Positions 22,614 through 30,510 of a stretch of 34,926 nucleotides of DNA are shown in pieces; position 1 is the stretch's first letter, and the number at the start of each line of letters is the position of its first letter. Source of the stretch: Bacteroidales bacterium (GTDB lineage: Bacteria; Bacteroidota; Bacteroidia; Bacteroidales; F082); assembly GCA_017508895.1 (NCBI GenBank), contig JAFWRA010000291.1, positions 1 through 34,926 on the forward strand, written 5' to 3'. Below the pieces are notes generated by a model that searched no databases, was not told the origin of the DNA, and was given only the letters and a program-made list of their open reading frames with translations. The translations under genes were made by a program, and so were the position numbers.

Positions 22614-24053
22614 TTATTTGAATAGTTCATCAATAGTAATCCTTACCGTAAAAGTATCGGAATACGCATTGGGGTTCAGAGGCATAACGCTAATCAGCGT
22701 CAAATGGTAAGTCTTGTCGGGATTTGTCTTTTCAAGGGTGCTGACGCGGGACACTAGTTTTTGTGCGTTTGCTTTTGTGATGGTAAGCGCACTCTTGTTG
22801 AATTTCATCTCACATACGTTCACTACGTCGTCGGCACGGTCGATGAGCAGGTCAAGTTGCATACCTTCTTTTTTGCCACTACCTTTTACAATCAGGGCAG
22901 ATTCTTTTGAAGAAACGCCCGCAATCTGCAAAGCCATCTTAATCTGATAGATATGCTGAAAACACACCTCCTCGAAAGCGACCCCGCGCCACGAAGCTAC
23001 CTCCGGCTCCTTCAGATGATGTTCCCAATAGTCGGTTTCGGTGATACCATGGCTTTCCTTGAAGTGCAGCCAGAACCAACAGAAACAGTCTGATAGTTTA
23101 TAATGCTCCTCGCGTTTGCTCACACCATACGGAACGTATTTCTTCACAAAGTCGCTGGCCATGAGTGCTTTCATAATGGATGTGAAATCGCCATTGGGGT
23201 TGATGCCGACTTTTTTTGCAATCTCCTCGCGAGTGTATCCCGAATGCCGTTGCCCCAGCGCCTTCACTATTTTCATGCAGGCATCGGCATGGTCGAACAC
23301 GGAGTTGAACAGCCGATCGAACTCGTCGCCAAGTTTCGCTTTTGGGTTGAAAAACAACCTGTCGATGTTTTGCGCGAGGCTGAGCGACGGATCGAAGCAG
23401 TCGAGGTAATAAGGGATGCCGCCAAGTATCATGTAGGCTTGGGCGATGTTGTAGCGCGACATCTTGATGCCTCGGCTAACGAAGAATTTTTCGCATTCGA
23501 GCAAGGTAAATGGGGCAAGCTTAATTTCGCAAGTAAGACGTCCGTAAAGGCCACCTTTGTTGTTGATGAGGTTATCAAGCATCCAGGAGGTGGCAGAACC
23601 ACACACCACAAAGCAAAGGTTATGGCGTGTGTTGCCCCAGCCATTCCAAAATGCCTCAAGCGCAGTGAGAAACCCCGACCTTGGCGTGTCCATCCAAGGC
23701 AACTCATCGATGAACACCACCTGACGCAATCCGTTGTCGCGTCGCTCAAGATACTGCTCAAGCATGAAAAAAGCCTCCATCCATGATTTGGGCTGGGCGA
23801 TACCCTCCATGCCGTGGCGAATCAGCGAGAAATAAAAGTTCTGCAACTGGTCCTTCAGCGTGACCTTTCTCTTGCGGTCGTATGGAGAAAGACCTGTATG
23901 ATGAAATGTCATGTTGTCGCCTAATGTCTCGTTGATGAGGAATGTCTTACCCACACGGCGACGGCCATAGACCGCAATAAACTCCGGACGGCCACTACCA
24001 CAGCGACGTTTTAGCTCCTCAATCTCTTTCTCTCTTCCAATAACAATGCACAT
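22614..24053 (-). CDS. Archaeal-type AAA ATPase with C-terminal DUF234 (PD-(D/E)xK-like) domain
   Basis: A 479-residue protein of the ATPase_2/DUF234 type. After MCIVIGREKEIEEL, the Walker A motif is YGRRRVGKTF (residues 29-38) and Walker B is VVFIDELPWMD (about 112-122); CGSATSWM looks like sensor 1. A winged-helix-like segment follows (GYTREEIAKKVGI). The C-terminal DUF234 region carries QLDLLIDRADDVVNVCEMKF, matching the D...ExK core of PD-(D/E)xK nucleases. Such genes are common and mobile in Bacteroidota genomes; their function is not established, with defence or toxin roles proposed. Start chosen at 24053 because the promoter at 24084-24091 overlaps the upstream ATG. A perfect inverted repeat lies just before the promoter. 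It has its own promoter and so may be independent of the operon downstream. Confidence 0.85.
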   Translation of the reverse strand: MCIVIGREKEIEELKRRCGSGRPEFIAVYGRRRVGKTFLINETLGDNMTFHHTGLSPYDRKRKVTLKDQLQNFYFSLIRHGMEGIAQPKSWMEAFFMLEQYLERRDNGLRQVVFIDELPWMDTPRSGFLTALEAFWNGWGNTRHNLCFVVCGSATSWMLDNLINNKGGLYGRLTCEIKLAPFTLLECEKFFVSRGIKMSRYNIAQAYMILGGIPYYLDCFDPSLSLAQNIDRLFFNPKAKLGDEFDRLFNSVFDHADACMKIVKALGQRHSGYTREEIAKKVGINPNGDFTSIMKALMASDFVKKYVPYGVSKREEHYKLSDCFCWFWLHFKESHGITETDYWEHHLKEPEVASWRGVAFEEVCFQHIYQIKMALQIAGVSSKESALIVKGSGKKEGMQLDLLIDRADDVVNVCEMKFNKSALTITKANAQKLVSRVSTLEKTNPDKTYHLTLISVMPLNPNAYSDTFTVRITIDELFK

Positions 24054-24083
24054 GATTGATAGGGTATTAATTGTTTTTCGCTG

Positions 24084-24115
24084 CAAAGATAAAACAAATT
24101 CCTGAATAAAATCAA
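24084..24115 (-). promoter_or_regulatory. Promoter of the DUF234 ATPase gene
   Basis: Minus-strand TTG (24113-24115) is followed after 21 bases by TATCTTTG (24084-24091) and CAGCG, matching Bacteroidota -33/-7 elements. The -33 abuts the inverted repeat at 24117-24163. Confidence 0.75.
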
Positions 24116-24116
24116 T

Positions 24117-24163
24117 TTTATTCCGCTACGAAATGCAAATTTTGATTTTCGTAGCGGAATAAA
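24117..24163. repeat. Perfect 17-bp inverted repeat, candidate operator
   Basis: Arms TTTATTCCGCTACGAAA (24117-24133) and its exact complement (24147-24163) flank a 13-base centre. An AAATGCAAA direct repeat occurs at 24131 and 24161. The element sits immediately upstream of the -33 box of the DUF234 ATPase gene and 29 bases after the carboxyltransferase stop. No T-run follows on the minus strand, so an operator is favoured over a terminator. Confidence 0.85.
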
Positions 24164-24192
24164 TGCAAAATTATACCGATTTTGCAGAATTC

Positions 24193-25800
24193 TTACATCC
24201 TAAACACACCAAACTGCTGCGGCGGGAAGGGCTGATTCAGCGAGGCGGCGATGCCCAAGGCGAGGATTTTGCGCGTGTCGATGGGGTCGATGATGCCGTC
24301 GTCCCAGAGACGGGCGGTGCTGTAGAAGGCCGAGCCTTCGTAGTCGTACTTGGCCAAGATTTCCTTTTTCAGCTGCGCGATTTCGTCTTTCGGGACTTCA
24401 AGGCCCTTGTATTTGTACTGGTCTTCCTTCACCGTGGCAAGTACGCTGGCCGCCTGCTCGCCGCCCATGACGGAGATTTTCGCGTTGGGCCACATGAAAA
24501 GCAACCTCGGACTGTAGGCGCGACCTGCCATGCCGTAGTTGCCCGCACCAAACGACCCACCGAAGATGACCGTGAACTTGGGCACATTGGCATTCGAGAC
24601 CGCGTGGACCATCTTGGCACCGTCCTTGGCGATGCCGCCTTGCTCGTACTGTTTGCCTACCATGAAGCCCGTGATGTTCTGCAAAAACACCAACGGGATG
24701 TTGCGTTGGCAGCAAAGCTCGATGAAGTGCGTGGCTTTCAGTGCTGATTCAGAGAACAATACGCCATAGTTGGCGATGATGCCGACAGGGAAGCCCATCA
24801 AATGCGCGAAACCGCAGACGAGGGTCGTGGCATATCTGGACTTAAACTCCTGGAAACGGCTGCCATCGACGATGCGGGCGATGATTTCCCTTGGGTCAAC
24901 AAGCTTGTGGAAGTCGATGGGCGCGAGGCCGTAGAGGTCGTGCGGGTCATATAAAGGTGCCTCAACAGGCAGCATGTCCAACTTCTGGCGATGCGACTTC
25001 TCCAAAGTCTTGAAAATGTTGCGGCAGATCTGCAAGGCATGTTGGTCGTTTTCGGCCAGGTGGTCGGCCACACCCGACACGGAGGTATGCATCTCGCCGC
25101 CACCCAACTCCTCCGCTGTGACTACCTCACCCGTAGCAGCTTTCACCAACGGCGGACCACCGAGGTAAATCGTGCCTTGGTTGCGCACAATGATGGTCTC
25201 GTCGCTCATAGCTGGCACGTAAGCACCGCCTGCAGTACACATACCCATCACGATGGCGATTTGGGGAATGCCCATCGCTGACATGCGCGCCTGATTGTAG
25301 AAGAACCGCCCGAAGTGGTCGCGGTCGGGGAAGACCGTGTCCTGCTCAGGCAGGAAGGCGCCGCCGCTGTCGACCATATAGACACAAGGCAGGTGGTTCT
25401 CCATGGCAATCTCCTGGGCGCGAAGGTGTTTCTTCACCGTATATTGCATGTAGGTACCGCCCTTCACGGTGGCATCGTTGGCCACGATGACCGCCTCTCT
25501 GCCTTGAATCACGCCGATACCTGTGATGATGCCTGCCGAGGGGAAGTCGTTGTTGTAGGTGCCATAGGCCGCCATCGGCGACAGCTCAAGGAAGGGCGTG
25601 TTTGGGTCTATGAGCAGGTCGATGCGTTCGCGGGCAAGGAGCTTGTTGCGTTTCTTGTGCTTGGCCACGGCGCTCTCACCGCCGCCTTGCATCGAGGCTG
25701 CCATCGCCTCGCGGTATTGCGCCATCAGGGCGAGGAAGTTCTTCTCGTTCTGCTTGAACTCTTCGGAGTCAGTGCGTATGTTGGATTTCAGTACTTGCAT
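24193..25800 (-). CDS. Acyl-CoA carboxylase carboxyltransferase (beta) subunit, 3-methylcrotonyl-CoA carboxylase-like
   Basis: A 535-residue biotin-dependent carboxyltransferase with two crotonase-fold halves. The sequence is closest in memory to methylcrotonyl-CoA carboxylase beta chains: [79 protein letters not shown] and [11 protein letters not shown] are characteristic. It would transfer a carboxyl group from biotin to an acyl-CoA in leucine or related branched-chain metabolism. No biotin carboxylase or biotin carrier gene is in the window, so the partner must be elsewhere or beyond the edges; propionyl-CoA carboxylase activity remains possible. It is monocistronic, with its own promoter, and divergent from ftsX. 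Confidence 0.88.
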   Translation of the reverse strand: MQVLKSNIRTDSEEFKQNEKNFLALMAQYREAMAASMQGGGESAVAKHKKRNKLLARERIDLLIDPNTPFLELSPMAAYGTYNNDFPSAGIITGIGVIQGREAVIVANDATVKGGTYMQYTVKKHLRAQEIAMENHLPCVYMVDSGGAFLPEQDTVFPDRDHFGRFFYNQARMSAMGIPQIAIVMGMCTAGGAYVPAMSDETIIVRNQGTIYLGGPPLVKAATGEVVTAEELGGGEMHTSVSGVADHLAENDQHALQICRNIFKTLEKSHRQKLDMLPVEAPLYDPHDLYGLAPIDFHKLVDPREIIARIVDGSRFQEFKSRYATTLVCGFAHLMGFPVGIIANYGVLFSESALKATHFIELCCQRNIPLVFLQNITGFMVGKQYEQGGIAKDGAKMVHAVSNANVPKFTVIFGGSFGAGNYGMAGRAYSPRLLFMWPNAKISVMGGEQAASVLATVKEDQYKYKGLEVPKDEIAQLKKEILAKYDYEGSAFYSTARLWDDGIIDPIDTRKILALGIAASLNQPFPPQQFGVFRM

Positions 25801-25826
25801 AGTGTATCTTATGAAAAATCAAAGCA

Positions 25827-25834
25827 CAAAAATA
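25827..25834 (-). promoter_or_regulatory. -7 promoter element of the carboxyltransferase gene
   Basis: Minus-strand TATTTTTG followed by TGCTTTG, 27 bases before the ATG at 25800. Confidence 0.65.
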
Positions 25835-25877
25835 GTGAAAAACCTGAAATAGAAAAGTAAGATTGAAATATTTCCCC

Positions 25878-25885
25878 TATCTTTG
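25878..25885 (+). promoter_or_regulatory. -7 promoter element of the ftsX-uppP-truB unit
   Basis: TATCTTTG followed by CCGTTTC, with the ATG 15 bases later at 25900. It is divergent from the carboxyltransferase promoter about 44 bases away. Confidence 0.7.
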
Positions 25886-25899
25886 CCGTTTCATTTGCA

Positions 25900-26784
25900 A
25901 TGAAGATGTCAGAAAAGAGTTCAAGCAAAAGCCGCGTGGCAGGGTCGTATTTCTTGTCTTTGATGAGTATCACATTGGTACTCTTTCTATTAGGTATGTT
26001 TGCCCTACTCATGATGCATGCGCAGAAACTCTCCAACCACCTCAAGGAAAACATCGGCTTCGAAATCGTGATGAACAGCAACGTGAAGGAAGCCAACATC
26101 CTCAAACTGCAACAGGAACTCGAAGACATGCCTTCCGTGAAATCAACGGAATACATCCCAAAAGAAGAAGCTATCCGCCGCCTGAGCGAAGACCTTGGTG
26201 AGGACTTCCTGCAATGGCTCGGCAATGAGGAGAACCCGCTCCTTCCTTCAATTGACGTGCGTTTCAATGCGGACTGGGCCAACAACGACAGCATTGCTGC
26301 CATTCAAGCACAATTGCGCAAGAACCCCGACATCAAGGAAATCTATTACCAGAAGTCGCTTGTCGATGTTATTACCAAGAATGTCAATCACATTGGATTC
26401 GCACTGATGGTGGCCAGCCTTGTGCTACTTATCATCGCCATCATTTTGATTCGCAACACCATACGGCTTTCCATCTATTCCAAACGTTTTCTTGTGCGCA
26501 GCATGCAACTTGTGGGCGCCACCTCTTCCTACATCCGTCGTCCTTTCATCAAAAGCGGCATCTTGCAGGGATTTTTTGGGGCTCTGTTGGCAGATGCCTT
26601 CTTGGCTTTGCTGCTTTATGGCCTCAACAAACGCTTACCCGAACTAACGCTGGTTCAAGACCATACTATCATCATTGGCATCTTTGTCGGCATCATCATA
26701 TTGGGCATCCTCCTTGGCGGACTCTCCACAAGACTGGCTCTTAGGAAATACCTCAATGCCGATGTCGACCGACTATACGCTTAA
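25900..26784 (+). CDS. ftsX: Cell division protein FtsX (permease-like)
   Basis: A 294-residue inner-membrane protein of the FtsX family. A first membrane segment (about residues 17-38, FLSLMSITLVLFLLGMFALL) is followed by an extracytoplasmic domain (about 40-165) and three further membrane segments (about 168-190, 218-243 and 255-280). FtsX with the ATPase FtsE couples septation to peptidoglycan hydrolase activation. FtsE is not adjacent, which is usual in Bacteroidota. The ATG at 25900 is chosen; a second Met two codons later is equally possible. It heads a gene order ftsX, DUF3098, uppP, truB that I recall as conserved in this phylum. Confidence 0.9.
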   Translation: MKMSEKSSSKSRVAGSYFLSLMSITLVLFLLGMFALLMMHAQKLSNHLKENIGFEIVMNSNVKEANILKLQQELEDMPSVKSTEYIPKEEAIRRLSEDLGEDFLQWLGNEENPLLPSIDVRFNADWANNDSIAAIQAQLRKNPDIKEIYYQKSLVDVITKNVNHIGFALMVASLVLLIIAIILIRNTIRLSIYSKRFLVRSMQLVGATSSYIRRPFIKSGILQGFFGALLADAFLALLLYGLNKRLPELTLVQDHTIIIGIFVGIIILGILLGGLSTRLALRKYLNADVDRLYA

Positions 26785-26855
26785 AGGTCACGATGCCTAT
26801 TGAAAGGCCCGGCCGAATTTTGAATCTTAAATGTTGAATTTTAAATCTACCGAAT

Positions 26856-27125
26856 ATGGCAAAAGAAACACCAAAGACAAAGACACCAGAAGTGACTGAC
26901 GAACAACACGTCATGCCCTTCGGCAAACAAAACTACATCATCGTGCTCATCGGCATCGCGTTGCTGGTTTTGGGCTTCATCCTCATGCTGGGCGGCGGCT
27001 CCAACGACCCCGATGTCTTCAACGAAAAAATGTTTGATTTCCGACACATCACACTGTCTACCATCTTGATTCTGGCAGGCTTTGTAGTTGAAATCGTCGC
27101 TATATTCTGGAAAGGAAAGAAATAA
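26856..27125 (+). CDS. DUF3098 family small membrane protein
   Basis: An 89-residue protein with two predicted membrane segments, YIIVLIGIALLVLGFILML (about residues 26-45) and HITLSTILILAGFVVEIVAI (about 64-84), and a charged cytoplasmic N-terminus. The PFGKQNYIIVLIG start, GGSNDPDVFNEKMFDFR centre and terminal FWKGKK match DUF3098. The function is unknown. It lies between ftsX and uppP, suggesting a link to the cell envelope or division. It is 71 bases after ftsX. Confidence 0.85.
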   Translation: MAKETPKTKTPEVTDEQHVMPFGKQNYIIVLIGIALLVLGFILMLGGGSNDPDVFNEKMFDFRHITLSTILILAGFVVEIVAIFWKGKK

Positions 27126-27147
27126 TAAATGCAGAATCATGAATTAT

Positions 27148-27197
27148 GAATGCAGAATGTCGCAATGCGACACTAGGCTTCGCTCCATTCTGCATTC
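27148..27197. repeat. Nested palindrome between the DUF3098 gene and uppP
   Basis: Outer perfect arms GAATGCAGAATG (27148-27159) and CATTCTGCATTC (27186-27197) enclose an inner palindrome GTCGCA-A-TGCGAC (27159-27171). An additional ATGCAGAAT copy lies at 27129-27137. This looks like an intergenic repeat element; no promoter consensus is clear. Confidence 0.75.
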
Positions 27198-27229
27198 TAA
27201 ATTCTTAATTCTTAATTAAATAATTGATT

Positions 27230-28051
27230 ATGAACTGGTTACAAGCATTAATCTTAGGCATTCTTCAAGGTCTGACGGAATACCTTCCCGTCAGCAGTAG
27301 CGGACATTTAGCTATCGGACAGGCACTCTTTGGATTGGACGACGGTGCCTCCAACCTCACTTTCACTGTGTTGCTCCATGTGGCCACCGTGCTCAGCACC
27401 TTGGTCATCCTGTGGAAGGAAATCGTGTGGATCTTCAAGGATTTGTTCACCAAACAACCCTGGAATTCCTATCAAGGCTTGAACGGCGGCACAAAATACG
27501 CCATCAACATCCTCATCTCGATGATTCCCGTTGCTATCGTGGGCTTTTTCTTCAAAGACAAAGTGGAGGAAGTCTTCGGCTCAGGCCTACTCATCGTGGG
27601 CATCATGCTCTTGGTGACTGCCTCATTGCTGGCTTTCTCATATTTCGCTAAACCGCGTCAGAAGGAAAACATTAGTCCCCTACATGCCTTCATCATCGGT
27701 ATCGCACAGGCATGTGCCGTGATGCCGGGTTTGTCGCGCTCGGGCTCAACGATTGCCACCGGTTTGCTCCTCGGCAACAAAAAGGAAAAACTGGCCCAAT
27801 TCTCTTTCCTGATGGTCATTCCACCTATCCTCGGTGAGGCATTACTTGATGTCAAGGATATCTTTGAGGTCGGTTTCAGCGAGGCAATGAGTGGCATCTC
27901 GCCCACGGCCGCCATCGTCGGCTTCTTGGCCGCTTTCATCGCTGGCTGTTTCGCCTGCAAGTGGATGATCAACATCGTGAAGAAAGGCAAGCTGATTTGG
28001 TTTGCCGTGTATTGCGCCATCATCGGCATCGTTGCCATAATCTTCGCCTAA
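27230..28051 (+). CDS. uppP: Undecaprenyl-diphosphatase UppP (BacA family)
   Basis: A 273-residue polytopic membrane enzyme that dephosphorylates undecaprenyl pyrophosphate to regenerate the lipid carrier for peptidoglycan and O-antigen synthesis. The two family signatures are present: [14 protein letters not shown] near residues 15-28 and [13 protein letters not shown] near 165-178, containing the catalytic Glu/Ser/Arg residues. Several hydrophobic helices alternate through the protein. The ATG at 27230 is preferred over an upstream TTG in the same frame. The stop overlaps the truB start by one base (TAATG), so the two are coupled. Confidence 0.95.
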   Translation: MNWLQALILGILQGLTEYLPVSSSGHLAIGQALFGLDDGASNLTFTVLLHVATVLSTLVILWKEIVWIFKDLFTKQPWNSYQGLNGGTKYAINILISMIPVAIVGFFFKDKVEEVFGSGLLIVGIMLLVTASLLAFSYFAKPRQKENISPLHAFIIGIAQACAVMPGLSRSGSTIATGLLLGNKKEKLAQFSFLMVIPPILGEALLDVKDIFEVGFSEAMSGISPTAAIVGFLAAFIAGCFACKWMINIVKKGKLIWFAVYCAIIGIVAIIFA

Positions 28052-28785
28052 TGTTCAACTTCGAAGAAGGCGAGGTCATCCTCATCGACAAGCCCTTAGA
28101 CTGGACCTCTTTCGACACGGTCAACTTCATCCGTTCCCTGCTCAACCGCTGCTATGGCATCCGCAAGTTGAAGGTGGGGCATGCCGGCACTTTAGACCCA
28201 TTGGCGACGGGCTTGCTCATCCTCTGCACAGGCAAGATGACCAAGCAAATCGACAACTATCAGGCGCAGGTGAAGACCTATACGGGCACCATCCTGCTCG
28301 GCCAGACCACCCCGACTTTCGATTTGGAGAGCGAGCCTAATGCCTTCTTCCCCACTGATGGCATTACTCCAGAGCAAATTGAGGCTGCACGACAGCAGTT
28401 CATCGGTGACCTTAAACAATATCCGCCCAAGTACTCCGCCATCAAAATCAAAGGGAAACGTGCCTTCGACTATGCCCGCTCCGACGAGGAAATCGAACTG
28501 AAAGCCCGTGATGTGCGCATCGACGACTTCAAACTCAGCCTCGACCGCTTCCCAGAGCTCGACTTCGAAGTGACTTGCAGCAAAGGTACCTACATCCGCA
28601 GCCTCGCCAACGACTTCGGCAAGGCTTTGGGCAATGGCGCCTGCCTCACCTCGCTGCGCCGCACCCGCATCGGCGACTTTAAGGTTGAAGATGCTTGGCC
28701 ATTAGAGAAGCTGAAACAACATATCATCGAAACGGGTGATGCCTTCAAGGAATGGAAGAAGGCACAACAAGAGGTTGGTCAATAA
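28051..28785 (+). CDS. truB: tRNA pseudouridine(55) synthase TruB
   Basis: A 244-residue enzyme that makes pseudouridine 55 in the T loop of tRNAs. Motif evidence includes VILIDKPLDWTSFD, VGHAGTLDPLATGLLILC with the catalytic Asp, QYPPKYSAIKIKGKRAF with YSAIK, and CSKGTYIRSLANDFG. The ATG at 28051 shares its A with the uppP stop. An upstream in-frame start inside uppP is rejected because the residues there are unlike TruB. The length is slightly short relative to E. coli TruB (about 310) because the C-terminal PUA-like part is missing, as is common in Bacteroidota. Confidence 0.95.
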   Translation: MFNFEEGEVILIDKPLDWTSFDTVNFIRSLLNRCYGIRKLKVGHAGTLDPLATGLLILCTGKMTKQIDNYQAQVKTYTGTILLGQTTPTFDLESEPNAFFPTDGITPEQIEAARQQFIGDLKQYPPKYSAIKIKGKRAFDYARSDEEIELKARDVRIDDFKLSLDRFPELDFEVTCSKGTYIRSLANDFGKALGNGACLTSLRRTRIGDFKVEDAWPLEKLKQHIIETGDAFKEWKKAQQEVGQ

Positions 28786-28820
28786 ACCAAAAACGGAGGC
28801 GTTGCCTCCGTTTTTGGTTT
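28784..28820. terminator. Bidirectional rho-independent terminator between convergent truB and T9SS cargo gene
   Basis: Perfect 17-bp arms AAACCAAAAACGGAGGC / GCCTCCGTTTTTGGTTT surround a GTT loop. The stem contains the A/T tracts, so it works on both strands. It overlaps the stop codons of both convergent genes. Confidence 0.93.
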
Positions 28821-30012
28821 ATTTCACCATAAGCTTTTGCGTTTCAACATTTCCCGCTCGGTCGAAAACCTTAAGCAAGTAAATGCCCGAAGACAAAGCG
28901 CCGACATTCATCTTTTCAGATTGGCTTCCCATCAACTTTTGTCCTGTCAAACTATAGATTTCAGCCTTTTGGAAGCCTTCGGCTTGAATCTGAATTTCGT
29001 TCTCGGCTGGGATAGGATAAACCATGAATTTGGCTGCAGCGTTTTCGTCAACGCTCGTCAGGTCGACATATTCCACTTCAACCGAAAAGCCATAGTATTC
29101 ATTGCTCTTCGCACCATTACTGAAAATCATCTCGATATCGCCATCGTCCAACACCCAATCGTAACCTCCAAACTCAAGGCAAAGGCCACTCACGGCATTA
29201 CCGTTGCCATCATAAGTGTATTCAAACTTTAAATGATTCTCCCAAGCCGAACCATCCCATTCCTTCACGGTCTTCGTGGGGAAAACACTGCCTTCATAAT
29301 TGTAGGTTGTCAATTCATCATTGACCCAGGAAGTGCCAACCCAGTCTTGGTCGAGGATTTCGGTGACTTTCTCATCGAAGTTAAGAGTAATAATCTGCTT
29401 CTCATCGTTTTGCCATGCACCGCCCTGCATGTATTGCATGAGGAGTTCGATGGTGTTACCACTGCGAGTGTAAGTGTAGAGTTCGTCGGAGGTCCAATTG
29501 GTGCCATTCCAGTCCCAATAGAGAACGGTGGTCACATCACCGTTATAATTGTAGACCTCTCTCTCATCATTCACCCAATTTCCGTCATCCCATTCTTGGT
29601 AAACGACCTCGCTCAATAAATCACCATCATAGGTATAAGAAGCACGTGCTTCGTTTTCCATCATGCCAGTTTCGTATGCCGACATGGCCACGGCTTCAAT
29701 CACATTGCCATTGAAGTCGTATTCATAAGTAATCATGTAATAGTCCATCCAACCAGCGCCTTCGTCTATTTTCGTGTGTTCCTCAATGAGATAAAAGTCA
29801 TACTCATCGTAAGTGTAGACAGTCCGATACTTCTCACCATCAGTGGTTTCCCAAGTGGCAATCTCAGGCACTATAGTTGTTTCGTCTCGAACGCCATAAT
29901 GTTTCAACACATGCTGTGTCGCATTCGATTTCAGATTGGCTATGTGCTGTGCAAAGCTCACGTTTCCAAAAGCCATCACAAGGACGGCCAATACAAATAA
30001 TCCTTTTTTCAT
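28819..30012 (-). CDS. Secreted repeat protein with type IX secretion C-terminal sorting domain
   Basis: A 397-residue protein with a Sec signal peptide (MKKGLFVLAVLVMAFGNVSFA). Residues about 115-290 contain roughly 35-residue repeats centred on W-x(2-3)-W-x-N/S-D/E-E followed by Y-x-Y, for example DDGNWVNDEREVYNYNGD, WNGTNWTSDELYTY and WVGTSWVNDELTTYNYEG, which look like a solenoid of short beta strands. The C-terminal about 75 residues (FMVYPIPAENEIQIQAEGF, IYSLTGQKL, GIYLLKVFD, TQKLMVK) are a T9SS type A sorting domain, which routes the protein through the outer membrane. No enzymatic motif is seen; a surface adhesin or structural role is possible. It lies 12 bases after the lipoprotein gene. 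Confidence 0.85.
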   Translation of the reverse strand: MKKGLFVLAVLVMAFGNVSFAQHIANLKSNATQHVLKHYGVRDETTIVPEIATWETTDGEKYRTVYTYDEYDFYLIEEHTKIDEGAGWMDYYMITYEYDFNGNVIEAVAMSAYETGMMENEARASYTYDGDLLSEVVYQEWDDGNWVNDEREVYNYNGDVTTVLYWDWNGTNWTSDELYTYTRSGNTIELLMQYMQGGAWQNDEKQIITLNFDEKVTEILDQDWVGTSWVNDELTTYNYEGSVFPTKTVKEWDGSAWENHLKFEYTYDGNGNAVSGLCLEFGGYDWVLDDGDIEMIFSNGAKSNEYYGFSVEVEYVDLTSVDENAAAKFMVYPIPAENEIQIQAEGFQKAEIYSLTGQKLMGSQSEKMNVGALSSGIYLLKVFDRAGNVETQKLMVK

Positions 30013-30024
30013 AATTGTAAATAT

Positions 30025-30510
30025 TTAGTTTCTAATGACATCGAAATAGTTATTGATATAAACCGGACCTTCAGGGGTATACGACTTCACCTTGCGCACA
30101 TACCCATGCAGACGTACATGACGAGATTGGTCGATGTAAACCGTAGCCAAAATCTCAGGTACATCTCCTGCAATATTGCCCATCTGCAATAAAAAATCAT
30201 TTTCGTTCATGATGGGATTCCCATTCCAACTCTTTTCCAAGCCAGCTTTTACGCTCTTGAAGTTCAGCGTTATCTTGCTACCGTTGGATGTGATTTCAAC
30301 TTGGGCATCGTTGCAGATATGACACAAATCACTCTCAGTCAGGCCTTCAAAGGCAGTGGACACATTAGACGGACCATAAGACCCAGCGATATCCTGGCAA
30401 GTGTAACCGTAATAGTTGGTCCATTCGCTCTTTTTGTTGCATGAAGTGAGCAAAACACCCAACATACATAACAATGCAAAAAATCTGTAGTTTTTCATTT
30501 TGTTTATCAT
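30025..30510 (-). CDS. Hypothetical lipoprotein
   Basis: A 161-residue protein with a lipoprotein signal peptide (FFALLCMLGVLLTSC, lipobox LTSC). The mature part has no recognised domain; it has paired Cys residues (TCQDIAGSYG, DLCHICND) that could form disulfides or bind metal. The ATG at 30510 overlaps the upstream peptidase stop as ATGA, suggesting translational coupling; a start at 30498 (MKNYRFF) is also possible and gives a more canonical signal peptide. It is part of the four-gene envelope operon. Confidence 0.75.
   Translation of the reverse strand: MINKMKNYRFFALLCMLGVLLTSCNKKSEWTNYYGYTCQDIAGSYGPSNVSTAFEGLTESDLCHICNDAQVEITSNGSKITLNFKSVKAGLEKSWNGNPIMNENDFLLQMGNIAGDVPEILATVYIDQSRHVRLHGYVRKVKSYTPEGPVYINNYFDVIRN

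Noticed and set aside
10166..24163. Mobile element carrying the island (integrase, transposase, att repeats)
   Set aside because: No recombinase gene and no matching direct repeats at the two ends were found by eye; the only tRNA gene is 6 kb away and intact.
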